Positions 17,585-26,585 of a DNA stretch of 64,000 nucleotides are shown piece after piece; within the stretch, counting starts at the first letter, position 1, and each line of letters begins with the position of its first letter. Origin of the DNA: JADHMP01 sp016779985 (GTDB taxonomy: Bacteria; Bacteroidota; Bacteroidia; Flavobacteriales; Flavobacteriaceae); contig JADHMP010000009.1 of NCBI GenBank assembly GCA_016779985.1, forward strand, positions 1 to 64,000, read 5' to 3'. The translations under genes were made by a program, and so were the position numbers. The notes beneath the pieces were generated by a model. It worked only from the letters and a program-made list of their open reading frames with translations, was not told the origin of the DNA and made no database searches.

Positions 17585-18008
17585 TCAAATTATAGCCTTG
17601 TTAGACAACTATTTTGAGGGAAAAACCACTCGAAAGGACGAACTATTTATACAAAATTTTTATTTAGAAAATAAAGACCTACCTCCAAGTTTGGAAAAAT
17701 ACAGACCTCTCTTTTTGTATTTCAACCAAGCTAAAAAAGAAGCGTTTCCAAAAAAAATAAAGAAAAAGATATCAAACACATATTTTGCCGTTGCAGCCAG
17801 TTTACTTTTTTTGATAGGTCTTTTTATTACACAATCTACCTACAATATTGATAATAACGACAATGTAGACGAATCAGCTATGTTAGAAGCATATGATGAT
17901 TTTAAAACGAATATTACATACCTATCTAAAAATTTACAAAAAGGAACATCCTCAATGCACTATTTAACCTATTGGGATGAAACCACAAATGAACTTTTAA
18001 ATAAATGA
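17574..18008 (+). CDS. Putative single-pass anti-sigma factor
   Basis: A 144-residue protein starting at the ATG at 17574, 11 bp inside the sigma gene (an ATG at 17568 is also possible). The N-terminal ~65 residues are charged and helical ('IIALLDNYFEGKTTRKDELFIQNFY'), matching the cytosolic sigma-binding segment of small anti-sigma proteins. One membrane helix lies at about residues 72-89 ('YFAVAASLLFLIGLFITQS'), and a ~55-residue acidic outer tail follows. No zinc-finger HxxxCxxC motif is present. The role is inferred from layout and topology. Confidence 0.65.
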   Translation: MDYDQIIALLDNYFEGKTTRKDELFIQNFYLENKDLPPSLEKYRPLFLYFNQAKKEAFPKKIKKKISNTYFAVAASLLFLIGLFITQSTYNIDNNDNVDESAMLEAYDDFKTNITYLSKNLQKGTSSMHYLTYWDETTNELLNK

Positions 18009-18568
18009 TTATGAAAAAAATGTTTTTAGTACTCTTTGCAGTCAGTAGTTTGATAGCCAAAGGACAATCAATTTTTGACTCTTATGCCAACAATGAAGAA
18101 GTATCTTATATTTCGATTAACCCCAAAATGTTCGAGATGTTAGGTAAGATGAGTGTATCCACCTCTGATCCAGAAGCGGAAGAATATTTAAAAATGGTCC
18201 AGAGCATCAGTAATTTTAAAGTATTAATATCAGCTAATGTGTCCATAAGTGATGAAATGTTCCAATGGGTGGAAGGACAGGTTCAAGAAAAAGATCTAGA
18301 AGAGTTAATGACCGTTCGCGATAACGAATCGGATATTCACTTTTATGTTAAAGAAAGCAACAGAGAAAATTTTGTAGAGCAATTACTAATGTTTGTCTAT
18401 GATAAATCAGGAGACAAAAAAGTAGTGATTGGTGGCAAGGGAATTGAAAGTGTTTTGATGCTGTTAGAAGGAAATATTGATTTAAATCAAATTTCAAAAC
18501 TCACTGAAAAAATGGCCCTACCAGGGGGCGAACACTTAAAAAAAGCTGGAAAAAATAATTCTCTTTAG
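18005..18568 (+). CDS. Exported DUF4252 protein
   Basis: The ATG at 18005 overlaps the upstream stop as ATGA; an ATG at 18011 gives the cleaner start MKKMFLVLFAVSSLIAKGQS, a signal peptide cut after 'AKG'. The ~167-residue mature region contains 'VSYISINPKMFEMLGKM', 'FKVLISAN' and 'LMTVRDNESDIHFYVKE', the layout of DUF4252, a Bacteroidota family of small exported proteins of unknown function often encoded beside ECF sigma factors. Translational coupling to the anti-sigma gene suggests it is the envelope-side partner or output of this signalling unit. Confidence 0.75.
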   Translation: MIMKKMFLVLFAVSSLIAKGQSIFDSYANNEEVSYISINPKMFEMLGKMSVSTSDPEAEEYLKMVQSISNFKVLISANVSISDEMFQWVEGQVQEKDLEELMTVRDNESDIHFYVKESNRENFVEQLLMFVYDKSGDKKVVIGGKGIESVLMLLEGNIDLNQISKLTEKMALPGGEHLKKAGKNNSL

Positions 18569-18576
18569 AAGATAAA

Positions 18577-19920
18577 TTATATTCCAGTATAGTTAAAAGG
18601 CGTGATTTCCCTCATCTCATTTTTGACTGAGGGAGACACCTCTAGACTTTCAATAAACTCGTCTAAAGTTTCTTTTGTTATTGAACTATTTGTTCTTGTC
18701 AATCTTTTGAGGGTTTCATAAGCATTAGGATAACCCTCTCTCCTAAGTATTGTTTGAATTGCTTCTGCGACCACTGCCCAATTTGAATCAAGGTCAGCAT
18801 TTATTTTTTCTTTTGACAAGACAAGTTTTTGTAATCCTTTTTGAGTAGATTTCAATGCGATTAGCGTGTGCCCAATTGGCATTCCAATATTTCTTAAGAC
18901 AGTACTGTCTGTCAAATCACGCTGAAGTCTTGATATGGGAAGTTTAGCGGAAAGAAATGAAAATAAGGCATTGGCTAATCCTAAATTTCCTTCAGAATTT
19001 TCAAAATCAATCGGATTTACTTTGTGGGGCATAGCTGAAGAACCTACCTCGTTAGGGTTGATTTCTTGTTTGAAATAATCCATCATGATATACTGCCAAA
19101 AATCTCGATTTAAATCAATCAGTATAGTGTTTATTCGCTTCATATTGTCACATAGTGCTGCAAACGAATCGTAGTGCTCGATTTGAGTTGTAGGGAAAGA
19201 ATGGTGCAATCCTAAGGTTTGCTGGACAAAATGTTGACCAAAGGATTTCCAATCTATTGTTGGGTAGGCCACATTGTGAGCATTAAAATTTCCAGTTGCT
19301 CCACCAAATTTTGCAGCGTGAGGAATTTGTTTTAAAAGATTAATTTGTTGCTTAATACGTTCAATAAAGACTTCTATTTCTTTTCCTAATCGCGTTGGTG
19401 AGGCGGGCTGTCCATGTGTTCGAGCCAAAAGACTCACTTCTTGATGAGTAATAGCCATTGTTGTTAAAATAGCTAACAGCTGGTCTAGTTCAGGGTTGTA
19501 AATTTTATCAATAGCTTCTTTGATGCTCAAAGGAATAGCTGTGTTATTAATGTCTTGTGAGGTAAGTCCAAAGTGTATAAACTCTTTAAATTCCTGAAGG
19601 CCAAGTTTGTCAAATTCATTTTTAATAAAATACTCAACGGCTTTTACATCGTGATTTGTGGTAGCTTCAATATTTTTAACTTCCAAAGCGTCATCGGCAC
19701 TAAAATGCTGATAAATATTGCGTAAGTCTTCAAATAAATTCTTGCTGAAGTGATCAAGTTGAGGCAATGGAACTTCACAAAGGGCAATAAAATATTCGAT
19801 TTCAACACGAACTCTGTAGCGGATAAGTGCCTCTTCAGAAAAAAATGAGGCTAACGCTTTTGTCTTCGATCTATAGCGCCCATCGATGGGTGAAATGGCA
19901 TTAAGTGCTGTGAGCAACAT
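18577..19920 (-). CDS. purB: Adenylosuccinate lyase
   Basis: Cleaves adenylosuccinate to AMP and SAICAR to AICAR in purine synthesis, releasing fumarate. The 447-residue protein has the fumarase/aspartase-superfamily signature 'GSSAMPHKVNPIDFENSEG' around residue 290 with its mobile catalytic loop, the 'TSQDINN' motif near 123 and 'RTHGQPASPTRLGKE' near 166. The opening 'LNAISPIDGRYRSKT' marks the PurB subfamily. It has its own consensus promoter at 19938-19968 on the same strand. Confidence 0.96.
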   Translation of the reverse strand: MLLTALNAISPIDGRYRSKTKALASFFSEEALIRYRVRVEIEYFIALCEVPLPQLDHFSKNLFEDLRNIYQHFSADDALEVKNIEATTNHDVKAVEYFIKNEFDKLGLQEFKEFIHFGLTSQDINNTAIPLSIKEAIDKIYNPELDQLLAILTTMAITHQEVSLLARTHGQPASPTRLGKEIEVFIERIKQQINLLKQIPHAAKFGGATGNFNAHNVAYPTIDWKSFGQHFVQQTLGLHHSFPTTQIEHYDSFAALCDNMKRINTILIDLNRDFWQYIMMDYFKQEINPNEVGSSAMPHKVNPIDFENSEGNLGLANALFSFLSAKLPISRLQRDLTDSTVLRNIGMPIGHTLIALKSTQKGLQKLVLSKEKINADLDSNWAVVAEAIQTILRREGYPNAYETLKRLTRTNSSITKETLDEFIESLEVSPSVKNEMREITPFNYTGI

Positions 19921-19937
19921 AAAATTTTATTAAAATG

Positions 19938-19968
19938 CAAAGATACGTTGAAATTGAAGGCTCCCAAA
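19938..19968 (-). promoter_or_regulatory. Bacteroidota-type promoter for purB
   Basis: Read on the minus strand: TTTG (19968-19965), a 19-base spacer, and TATCTTTG (19945-19938). The -7 box ends 17 bases before the purB ATG, so the 5' leader would be very short. It sits just upstream of purB and after the stop of the HEAT-like gene. Confidence 0.75.
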
Positions 19969-19969
19969 A

Positions 19970-20527
19970 TCATTTTTTAAAAATGGCCCTAAGGCTCGCT
20001 CCTAGACCGGGCCTAGTATTGAGTATTTTATTAGTGGTTAGATCTGATAAATTTTCTTTCACCCATGGAAATTCTTTTTGAAAGAGTATCAAAATTTTGA
20101 TTGCAAAAGCAATAGTGGCTGTTTTGCTGGGCAGTAAAATCCATTCAAAACATAGGGTAATAATTTTTAATTTTTCCTTCTTTGTCAATGTATTAAAATG
20201 TTCTTTGGACTTTACATAATGGTATAAAATTTTAGAAAGGGGTCGCTTTGAAGATTCTGAATTAATTTTTGGGATTTTCTTTAGAAAGTAGTCAAAATGA
20301 GGTTGAAGCCACTCAATTCTATAAATTAAAATAAACTCCAAAACCCATGCGGCTGTTTGATATAACCGCCTTTTTTTAGGTGTCAAGGCCCACTCGAGTA
20401 GGGTCAATAAAGTTTGTGGGTTTTTGTTGACAAAATCAGCTGCTTTTTTTCTATCTATTTTTGAAGCAGTGAGCTTGAGAAGTATAGATTTTAAACGATC
20501 AGAATTGAAGGACGCGGTACTCTTCAT
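19970..20527 (-). CDS. HEAT-like alpha-helical protein of unknown function next to purB
   Basis: A 185-residue protein with no signal or membrane segment, built of repeated amphipathic helices ('LKSILLKLTASKIDRKKAADFV', 'TLLTLLEWALTPKKRRLYQTAAWVLEFIL', 'IEWLQPHFDYFLKKIPKI'), consistent with an alpha-solenoid. Proteins of this type next to purB in flavobacteria are sometimes labelled adenylosuccinate lyase, but none of the lyase catalytic motifs is present, so that label should not be used. The ATG at 20527 lies 29 bp inside the preceding gene, implying coupled translation. Function unknown. Confidence 0.6.
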   Translation of the reverse strand: MKSTASFNSDRLKSILLKLTASKIDRKKAADFVNKNPQTLLTLLEWALTPKKRRLYQTAAWVLEFILIYRIEWLQPHFDYFLKKIPKINSESSKRPLSKILYHYVKSKEHFNTLTKKEKLKIITLCFEWILLPSKTATIAFAIKILILFQKEFPWVKENLSDLTTNKILNTRPGLGASLRAIFKK

Positions 20528-21251
20528 AACATTTGCTTATCGCTTCTAGGATTTGAAGGTCGTTAGCCTGGGTGATGAAAGCATCAGAATAACTGCAATT
20601 GATCAAAATTTCATCAATAGATTCTTTTTCAAGTTGTAGGAGTTGCATCAATACTTGACGATCAAATTTAGAGGCTAAAAGATTTTTAATTTCGTCGTCC
20701 TCACGCATCTTTTTTAATCGTTTCATTTGTTGTGGGTTTTTTCCAAATAGATTGTGAAGAAAGTCAGCGGGATTAAATAAAGCTCCTAATGTTTTGTTAA
20801 TTGCGGTTTTATTATTGCTTCGGGCTTCATAACCACTATTCGGAAGCCCGGGGATACGATAACGTTGGGCAGCATTAATTGGAACATTTCTCGCGTCAAT
20901 ATCTAGATAGCCGGTTAATTGGTAGGGTTTGACAATAATTTCCTCAAGAGCAAAGGCTAATTCTGTCATTTTGAAAATGGCATTACCAAACTTAACCATA
21001 TCATTAGTGACAGCTATTTTTAAGGGTTTAAACCCTAAATAAGTCAGATATAAGGTGTCTTTAGGAGCCGCATTTATTTCAAAAACCCCTTGTGCATCAG
21101 TAATTGTTCCAACCACTTGGGTGAGGTTCAAAACATGAACACTTGAAAGCGGTCTTCCTGTACTTTCATTTTCTATCAAGGCTTTAAATGTTTGTTGTCC
21201 AAACCCTAGATAAACAGTTAGCAAGAAAACAAAAAAGAAAAGTCCCCTCAT
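20499..21251 (-). CDS. Exported protein with carboxypeptidase-regulatory-like domain
   Basis: A 250-residue protein with a signal peptide (1-19, ending 'YLGFGQ') and one CarboxypepD_reg-like beta-sandwich (about 22-105: 'KALIENESTGRPLSSVHVLNL', 'GTITDAQGVFEINA', 'DTLYLTYLGFKPLKI'), the same fold that opens SusC-type receptors. The second half (110-250) is helical and charged and has no assigned domain. Its stop lies inside the HEAT-like gene. Role unknown, probably periplasmic. Confidence 0.75.
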   Translation of the reverse strand: MRGLFFFVFLLTVYLGFGQQTFKALIENESTGRPLSSVHVLNLTQVVGTITDAQGVFEINAAPKDTLYLTYLGFKPLKIAVTNDMVKFGNAIFKMTELAFALEEIIVKPYQLTGYLDIDARNVPINAAQRYRIPGLPNSGYEARSNNKTAINKTLGALFNPADFLHNLFGKNPQQMKRLKKMREDDEIKNLLASKFDRQVLMQLLQLEKESIDEILINCSYSDAFITQANDLQILEAISKCYEEYRVLQF

Positions 21252-21302
21252 GCCATAAATTTATAGAAAATGAAGGAATCAAATATCAAACTATTCGATT
21301 TA

Positions 21303-21890
21303 TTATATCATTGCTTGATTTTCATGAAGGTAATCCAACATCTTTGTAACTGCCCTTGCTCGATGGCTAATTTTATTTTTGAGAGTAGCTGGAAGCTCAC
21401 CAAAGGATTTTGCGTATCCCTCAGGTTGAAAAATTGGATCATAACCAAAGCCCCCATTGCCTTTTGATTGGGTGAGAATTTTACCATTTACAATTCCTTC
21501 AAAAAAGAATTTTTTATTTTGAATTAAGAGGACAATTACCGTTCTAAATTGTGCTTCACGTCGCTCCCTTTTTTTCATTGCTGAAAGTAGTTTATTGATA
21601 TTTTTTTCGGCACTTTTCTCTACTCCCGCATAGCGAGCCGAGTAAACCCCTGGAGCGCCGCCTAAGGCATCAACTTCCAAACCACTATCATCTGCAAAAC
21701 AATCTAAACCGTAATGTTCTTTTACAAAGGACGCTTTAATAAGTGCATTAGCTTCAAGCGTATCTCCAGTTTCAGGGATTTCTGTAAAACATCCAAGATC
21801 TTCTAAAGAAACCAATTCCATTTTTTTGGGCAATAATGGTTTAATTTCATCTATTTTATTTTTGTTATGTGTTGCGAATACCAATTTCAT
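21303..21890 (-). CDS. rdgB: Non-canonical purine NTP pyrophosphatase (RdgB/HAM1)
   Basis: Hydrolyses dITP, dXTP and ITP to the monophosphates, keeping damaged purines out of nucleic acids. The 195-residue protein shows the family hallmarks: 'LVFATHNKNKIDEI' at the start, 'TGDTLEANALIKA' near 41, 'CFADDSGLEVDALGGAPGVYSARYA'-type segment at 64-88 and 'GGFGYDPIFQP' near 144. It starts 2 bp after rlmH ends, on the same strand, so the two are co-transcribed. Confidence 0.94.
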   Translation of the reverse strand: MKLVFATHNKNKIDEIKPLLPKKMELVSLEDLGCFTEIPETGDTLEANALIKASFVKEHYGLDCFADDSGLEVDALGGAPGVYSARYAGVEKSAEKNINKLLSAMKKRERREAQFRTVIVLLIQNKKFFFEGIVNGKILTQSKGNGGFGYDPIFQPEGYAKSFGELPATLKNKISHRARAVTKMLDYLHENQAMI

Positions 21891-21892
21891 TT

Positions 21893-22366
21893 CTAAGTGT
21901 TGTGATAAGGATGATTATTTAATATTGTGTGCGCACGATAGAGTTGCTCACAAAAAAAAAGTCGAATCATTTGGTGTGAAAAAGTCATTTTTGACAAAGC
22001 AAAGTGGTCTGTAAACTGATTTTTAAATACAGTAGAGAAGCCATACGGTCCACCAATAATAAATACCAAACGTTTAAACCCTTGATGTTCTAATTTCTCT
22101 AACTTGTTTGCAAAACCTACCGAATCAAATTGAATTCCCTTTTCGTCAAGTAAAATTATCTTGTCGGTAGGACGAAGTTTTTCCACCAGACGCTCTTCTT
22201 CTTTCGTTTGGATAAAATCCACTTTGTTTTTTTTGTTATTTTTTTGCTGGAGAACAAAAATGATATTAAAGCTTATATATCGATTTATTCTTTTTTTGTA
22301 CGATTCAATTTGTAGCACATCATTTTTATCAGCTGTTTTTCCAACACAGAGCAGAACGGTTTCCAT
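21893..22366 (-). CDS. rlmH: 23S rRNA (pseudouridine1915-N3)-methyltransferase
   Basis: SPOUT-class enzyme that methylates pseudouridine 1915 in helix 69 of 23S rRNA. From the ATG at 22366 the protein has 157 residues, the normal length; longer in-frame starts add unrelated residues. The knot-forming SAM site is seen as 'LVFIIGGPYGFS' (about 103-114) and the C-terminal 'MTFSHQMIRLFFCEQLYRAHTI' is diagnostic of the RlmH/YbeA family. It precedes rdgB with a 2-bp gap. Confidence 0.94.
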   Translation of the reverse strand: METVLLCVGKTADKNDVLQIESYKKRINRYISFNIIFVLQQKNNKKNKVDFIQTKEEERLVEKLRPTDKIILLDEKGIQFDSVGFANKLEKLEHQGFKRLVFIIGGPYGFSTVFKNQFTDHFALSKMTFSHQMIRLFFCEQLYRAHTILNNHPYHNT

Positions 22367-22442
22367 TTCACAAAGGTACGCAGCTCTTTGATTTTTATCA
22401 TAATTATGAAATACCAAAAGGCTAAGACCCTATCTTTGTGAT

Positions 22443-23372
22443 ATGATCAAAATTCCAATTGTTTCAAAAATAATTGATTTCCTCAAAGTTATAAAACCGC
22501 CAGGTTTTAACGGATTTTCTTTTTATGATCTTTTGGAAATGTATGTAATTGGTATTGTCAAAGGCACACTTAGTTCAAGAGCAGGAAGCATTTCGTTTAG
22601 TTTTTTTATGGCGCTCTTTCCCTTTTTGCTTTTTGTTTTAAATCTAATTCCGTTTATTGATTCGATCATTCCTATTCAAAATTTTGATGAAACTGTTTTA
22701 AGTTATATGGAATTGTTTATTCCAAAAGAAACACAGGGTTTTTTTAGTGATATTTTTAATGACATTAGAAATAAACCTCGTGGCGGTTTACTTTCCTCAG
22801 TTTTTTTGCTGTCTGTCATCCTTACTGCCAATGGTGTATCCTCGATTTTTGTAGGATTTGAAGTTTCTTATCATGTGAAATTAGAGCGTAACTTATTTCG
22901 CCAATACATTTATGCCTTAGCTGTTAGTGTATTGCTAGCATTCCTATTGCTGATGGCTTTTGTCATCTTTTTTTATTTTGAATTTTATATTCTACAAAAC
23001 CTCAATAATCTTATTCCAAATGAAATAAACTGGATACGAATTAGCCAAGGTCTTTTTTTTAGTTTTCTGACATATATATCGGTTAGTATTTTGTATTATT
23101 TTGGTACTATCGAAGGGAGAAAAACACGGTTTTTTTCTCCTGGTGCATTGATGACCACATTATTGTTTTTGATCACTACCTATGGATTTGGAATTTACAT
23201 TGATAATTTTTCTACTTATAACCAACTCTATGGTTCTATAGGCGCGTTGCTTATTTTCTTGTTGTATATATGGATAAATGCCACTATACTATTGTTAGGC
23301 TTTGAACTAAATGCGACGTTGTCTAGACTAAAAAGTAGTTCAAGTGGTGAGGGGCAAACAAAAGAGAATTGA
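22443..23372 (+). CDS. YihY/BrkB-family inner-membrane protein
   Basis: A 309-residue membrane protein with six hydrophobic segments (about 45-70, 95-125, 145-180, 190-215, 225-250 and 255-285) and the family's 'SRAGSISFSFFMALFPFLLFVLNLIPF' first helix and 'YGSIGALLIFLLYIWINATILLLGFELNA' last helix. The family is conserved but its transport role is not settled. A TATCTTTG -7-like box at 22431-22438 precedes the ATG very closely, without a clear -33 box. The priA gene starts 6 bp after it, so they are probably co-transcribed. Confidence 0.88.
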   Translation: MIKIPIVSKIIDFLKVIKPPGFNGFSFYDLLEMYVIGIVKGTLSSRAGSISFSFFMALFPFLLFVLNLIPFIDSIIPIQNFDETVLSYMELFIPKETQGFFSDIFNDIRNKPRGGLLSSVFLLSVILTANGVSSIFVGFEVSYHVKLERNLFRQYIYALAVSVLLAFLLLMAFVIFFYFEFYILQNLNNLIPNEINWIRISQGLFFSFLTYISVSILYYFGTIEGRKTRFFSPGALMTTLLFLITTYGFGIYIDNFSTYNQLYGSIGALLIFLLYIWINATILLLGFELNATLSRLKSSSSGEGQTKEN

Positions 23373-23378
23373 GTATAA

Positions 23379-25826
23379 ATGGCACACAATTTTGTTGATG
23401 TTCTTCTGCCTTTACCCCTTCCCAAACCATATACCTATGCTATTTCGGGTGAAGAATTTGATAGGGTAACTTCTGGATTTAGAGTATTAGTTCCTTTTGG
23501 AAAAAGAAAATGGTATACGGCAATAGTTGTAAAAAAACACAATGTTGCACCACAAACTTATGAAGCTAAAAAAATTCTTTTTGTCTTTGAGGAGCGACCA
23601 TTATTATTAGAAAAACAGTTGCTTTTCTGGAAATGGATGGCTAGTTATTATCTCTGTCCTATGGGATCCATTTTGAAAGCAGCCCTTCCATCACCCTTGC
23701 TTTTAGAAAGTGAATCTGAAATTATTATTTCAGAATCTCCACCCAATAAAGATTATGAATTAACAAATGAGCAAAAGGCTATTTGCAAGGCCATAGAAAG
23801 TAGCCCTATGTCGGTGGGTGAAATAGCTTCAATTACCGAAAGAAAAAATAATATGCCGTTGGTGTTGAAGTTAATGGCTTTAGGGTATATTGAAATTCAT
23901 CAGAAGTTAGTGTCAAAATACATTCCAAAAAAAAGTCGCTACATCCGCTTGTCAAACAAGTATCAAGACGAAAAAGCGTTTGAGGAATTGTTTAGCGTTC
24001 TGAAAAAAGCACCTAAACAAACTGATGTGATTTTATCTTTACTAACAAAACCCAAAGAAGAGTGGGTAATTGCTAGCAAAATAAAAAAACAGGCTAATAT
24101 AAAAAGTACAGTTCTTCGAACACTTATTGAAAAAGAAATTATAGAAGAAAAATGGGAACAACATGACAGACTCCATTTTTCTGCTGAGCAAACTCAAATC
24201 GTAAAAGATCTTTCAGAGGCTCAACAAGAAAGTTTAGGAAAAATAAGAAAGGCTTTTAGGCATAAAAATGTAGTGCTTTTTCAGGGGGTGACTGCCTCGG
24301 GAAAAACAGAAGTTTATATGGAATTAATAGAAGAAATACTAGCTCAAAATAAACAAGTGCTTTATTTATTGCCAGAAATTTCTTTGACCTCTCAAATTGT
24401 CCAACGGTTACTTTTGCGTTTCAATGAAAAAGTAAGTGTTTATCATTCTAAATTTTCAATTCAAGAGCGCACAGAAATATGGCAAAATATATGTTTAGAA
24501 AAGGCAAACACTCAAATAATTGTAGGTGCTCGCTCAGCCTTGCTTTTACCCTTTACTAAGTTGGGTCTTGTTATTGTTGATGAAGAACATGAAGCTTCCT
24601 ATAAACAATTTGATCCTGCACCTAGATATCATGCAAGGGACAGTGCCATATATATGGCACAACTTTTTGATGCAAAAGTTATTTTAGGTTCTGCCACACC
24701 CACTGTAGAGTCAACCCACAATGCACAAATGGGTAAATATGGATGGGTACAACTTAAGCAACGATATGGAAAAGCGCAATTTCCAAAAATTGAATGTATT
24801 TCATTAAAAGAGGCCCATAGAAAAAAACAAGTAAAAGGGGTGTTTACAAATGAACTTATAGAGGCCATGCAAAATGTGCTAGCAGCTAAGGGACAAATCA
24901 TCTTATTCCATAACAGAAGAGGGTTCGCTCCAATAGTAGAATGTTTGAGTTGTGGACATGCACCAAGTTGTACTCAATGTGACGTAACGCTGACCTATCA
25001 TAAAACTACCAACCAATTACACTGTCACTATTGTGGTTATCACACTCCCATGCCATCACAATGCCATGCTTGTGGAATGCCCACTTTAGAGACCAAAGGA
25101 GTTGGCACACAACAAATTCAAGCTCAAGTTGAAAATCTTTTTCCAAAGGTCAAAGTGGCACGAATGGATTGGGATTCGACTCGAGGAAAATATGATTTTG
25201 AAAAAATTATAGAAGCTTTTACAGCGCAACAAACTCAAATTTTGGTTGGAACTCAAATGTTAGTCAAAGGACTTGATTTTTCAAATGTTAATTTGGTGGG
25301 TGTGTTAAATGCAGATCACTTGCTCCATTTTCCTAATTTCAGAGCGCATGAACGTTGTTTTCAAATGTTGGTCCAAGTGGCGGGTAGAGCGGGTAGATCT
25401 GAAAAACCAGGGAGAGTACTTGTGCAGACTTTCCAGCCTCATCATCCTGTAATTCAGCAAGTAGTTCAGTATAACTATGAGGATCTTTTTGAACAACAGC
25501 TAAAAGAACGAAAACAATTTGAATATCCGCCTTTTTGTAGGTTGATTCGAGTGACGCTTAAAAACAAGAATTTTCAATCTCTAAATCAATCCACCGAATG
25601 GTATGCTAATGTTCTTAAAAAACTACTGTCTGTAAAAATTTTAGGACCAACTTTTCCACCAATTTCAAGAATAAGGAATCTTTATCTCAAAGAAATACTC
25701 ATAAAAATAGATTCCAATCACTCTGTCAATTCAACAAAAAAACATTTACTTAAAGTGCAACAAAGTTTTGAAAGTATAGCAGCTTTTAAATCCACAAGAA
25801 TAAATATTGATGTGGATCCTTTTTAG
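23379..25826 (+). CDS. priA: Primosomal protein N' (replication restart helicase PriA)
   Basis: 3'-to-5' helicase that recognises stalled forks and reloads the replicative helicase. The 815-residue protein has the N-terminal 3'-DNA-binding domain ('DVLLPLPLPKPYTYAI', 1-95), Walker A 'GVTASGKTEVY' near 303, the DEEH box 'LVIVDEEHEASY' near 400, 'LGSATPT' near 430, and a zinc-binding cluster of eight cysteines in four pairs (about 522-566, starting 'CLSCGHAPSCTQC'). Helicase motif VI 'QVAGRAGRSEKPG' follows. It overlaps the convergent LytTR gene by 4 bp. Confidence 0.95.
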   Translation: MAHNFVDVLLPLPLPKPYTYAISGEEFDRVTSGFRVLVPFGKRKWYTAIVVKKHNVAPQTYEAKKILFVFEERPLLLEKQLLFWKWMASYYLCPMGSILKAALPSPLLLESESEIIISESPPNKDYELTNEQKAICKAIESSPMSVGEIASITERKNNMPLVLKLMALGYIEIHQKLVSKYIPKKSRYIRLSNKYQDEKAFEELFSVLKKAPKQTDVILSLLTKPKEEWVIASKIKKQANIKSTVLRTLIEKEIIEEKWEQHDRLHFSAEQTQIVKDLSEAQQESLGKIRKAFRHKNVVLFQGVTASGKTEVYMELIEEILAQNKQVLYLLPEISLTSQIVQRLLLRFNEKVSVYHSKFSIQERTEIWQNICLEKANTQIIVGARSALLLPFTKLGLVIVDEEHEASYKQFDPAPRYHARDSAIYMAQLFDAKVILGSATPTVESTHNAQMGKYGWVQLKQRYGKAQFPKIECISLKEAHRKKQVKGVFTNELIEAMQNVLAAKGQIILFHNRRGFAPIVECLSCGHAPSCTQCDVTLTYHKTTNQLHCHYCGYHTPMPSQCHACGMPTLETKGVGTQQIQAQVENLFPKVKVARMDWDSTRGKYDFEKIIEAFTAQQTQILVGTQMLVKGLDFSNVNLVGVLNADHLLHFPNFRAHERCFQMLVQVAGRAGRSEKPGRVLVQTFQPHHPVIQQVVQYNYEDLFEQQLKERKQFEYPPFCRLIRVTLKNKNFQSLNQSTEWYANVLKKLLSVKILGPTFPPISRIRNLYLKEILIKIDSNHSVNSTKKHLLKVQQSFESIAAFKSTRINIDVDPF

Positions 25827-26518
25827 ATGCTATTATAAGTTGTTTGGAAATATTTTTTGTGATTGCGGCTTAAAGGAAGAGACTCACCTGAGATGTTGAC
25901 TGTATTAGAAGTATGATGAATCACTTTTTTAAGATTTGCAATATACGATTTATGAATTCTGATAAATTGATTTTCGGGTAGTTTAGATAAAAAAGCTTTC
26001 ATTGTAGAGAGGACAAGATATTTTTTATCCTTAGTTATGACCTTAACATAGTCTCCCATTGCTTCTATCCACAAAATTTTATTCAGTAGAATTTTTTCAG
26101 TTTTTAGATTGCTCTTTATAAGAATATGACTGTTTTTTTCACTTGACATTAAAAAATCAATTTCTTTCTTTTCTTTTATTCTTTCAATAGAAAGGTTGAG
26201 GCGTTTCATGTCAAAAGGGGGTGCAATACAATCTATCAATCCTAAAGAAAAAGCTTTCAATGCATCTTTTGGATTATCAGTTAATAGAATGATATCGTTT
26301 GGATCTTTTAGTTTTTTAAGAAATTCAAAACCACTATAAATGGGTAAATCTGACGCTAAAAATACAATGTCTACAGAATTATAGTCTAGGTAGTTTAAAG
26401 CATCAATAGCATTTGAAAATTCCGCTTCTAATATTAGACCATCAATTTTTTTTAGATTTTGTGAAAGGTGCAAGCGATCTATAGGCTTGTGGACTACTAG
26501 AATATATTTAAGGTTCAT
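25823..26518 (-). CDS. LytTR DNA-binding regulator with degenerate receiver domain
   Basis: A 231-residue protein: a CheY-like fold in residues 1-118 and a LytTR DNA-binding domain in ~135-231 ('KILWIEAMGDYVKVIT', 'FIRIHKSYIANLKKV', 'LPLSRNHKKYF'). The receiver has lost its active site: the acidic pair after strand 1 reads His10-Lys11, the phosphoacceptor Asp is Ala55 ('VFLASDLP'), and the conserved Lys is Pro100 ('IAPPFD'). Thr80 is retained. It probably binds DNA without phosphorylation or answers another signal. It is divergent from the rpsF operon, as often seen in flavobacteria. Confidence 0.88.
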   Translation of the reverse strand: MNLKYILVVHKPIDRLHLSQNLKKIDGLILEAEFSNAIDALNYLDYNSVDIVFLASDLPIYSGFEFLKKLKDPNDIILLTDNPKDALKAFSLGLIDCIAPPFDMKRLNLSIERIKEKKEIDFLMSSEKNSHILIKSNLKTEKILLNKILWIEAMGDYVKVITKDKKYLVLSTMKAFLSKLPENQFIRIHKSYIANLKKVIHHTSNTVNISGESLPLSRNHKKYFQTTYNSI

Positions 26519-26585
26519 ATTGATTAGGCACGATAAAATTTAGTATTCCAAATGTAGAAAAAACTTAGAAATAAAAAAAGAAACT

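Noticed and set aside
19970..20527. Adenylosuccinate-lyase label for the helical protein next to purB
   Set aside because: It has none of the catalytic motifs of the lyase; the true purB lies next to it. The label seems to come from location.
22070..22085. AAACGTTT match inside rlmH
   Set aside because: It lies within coding sequence on a conserved stretch and has no partner repeat, so it is a chance match to the operator-like core.
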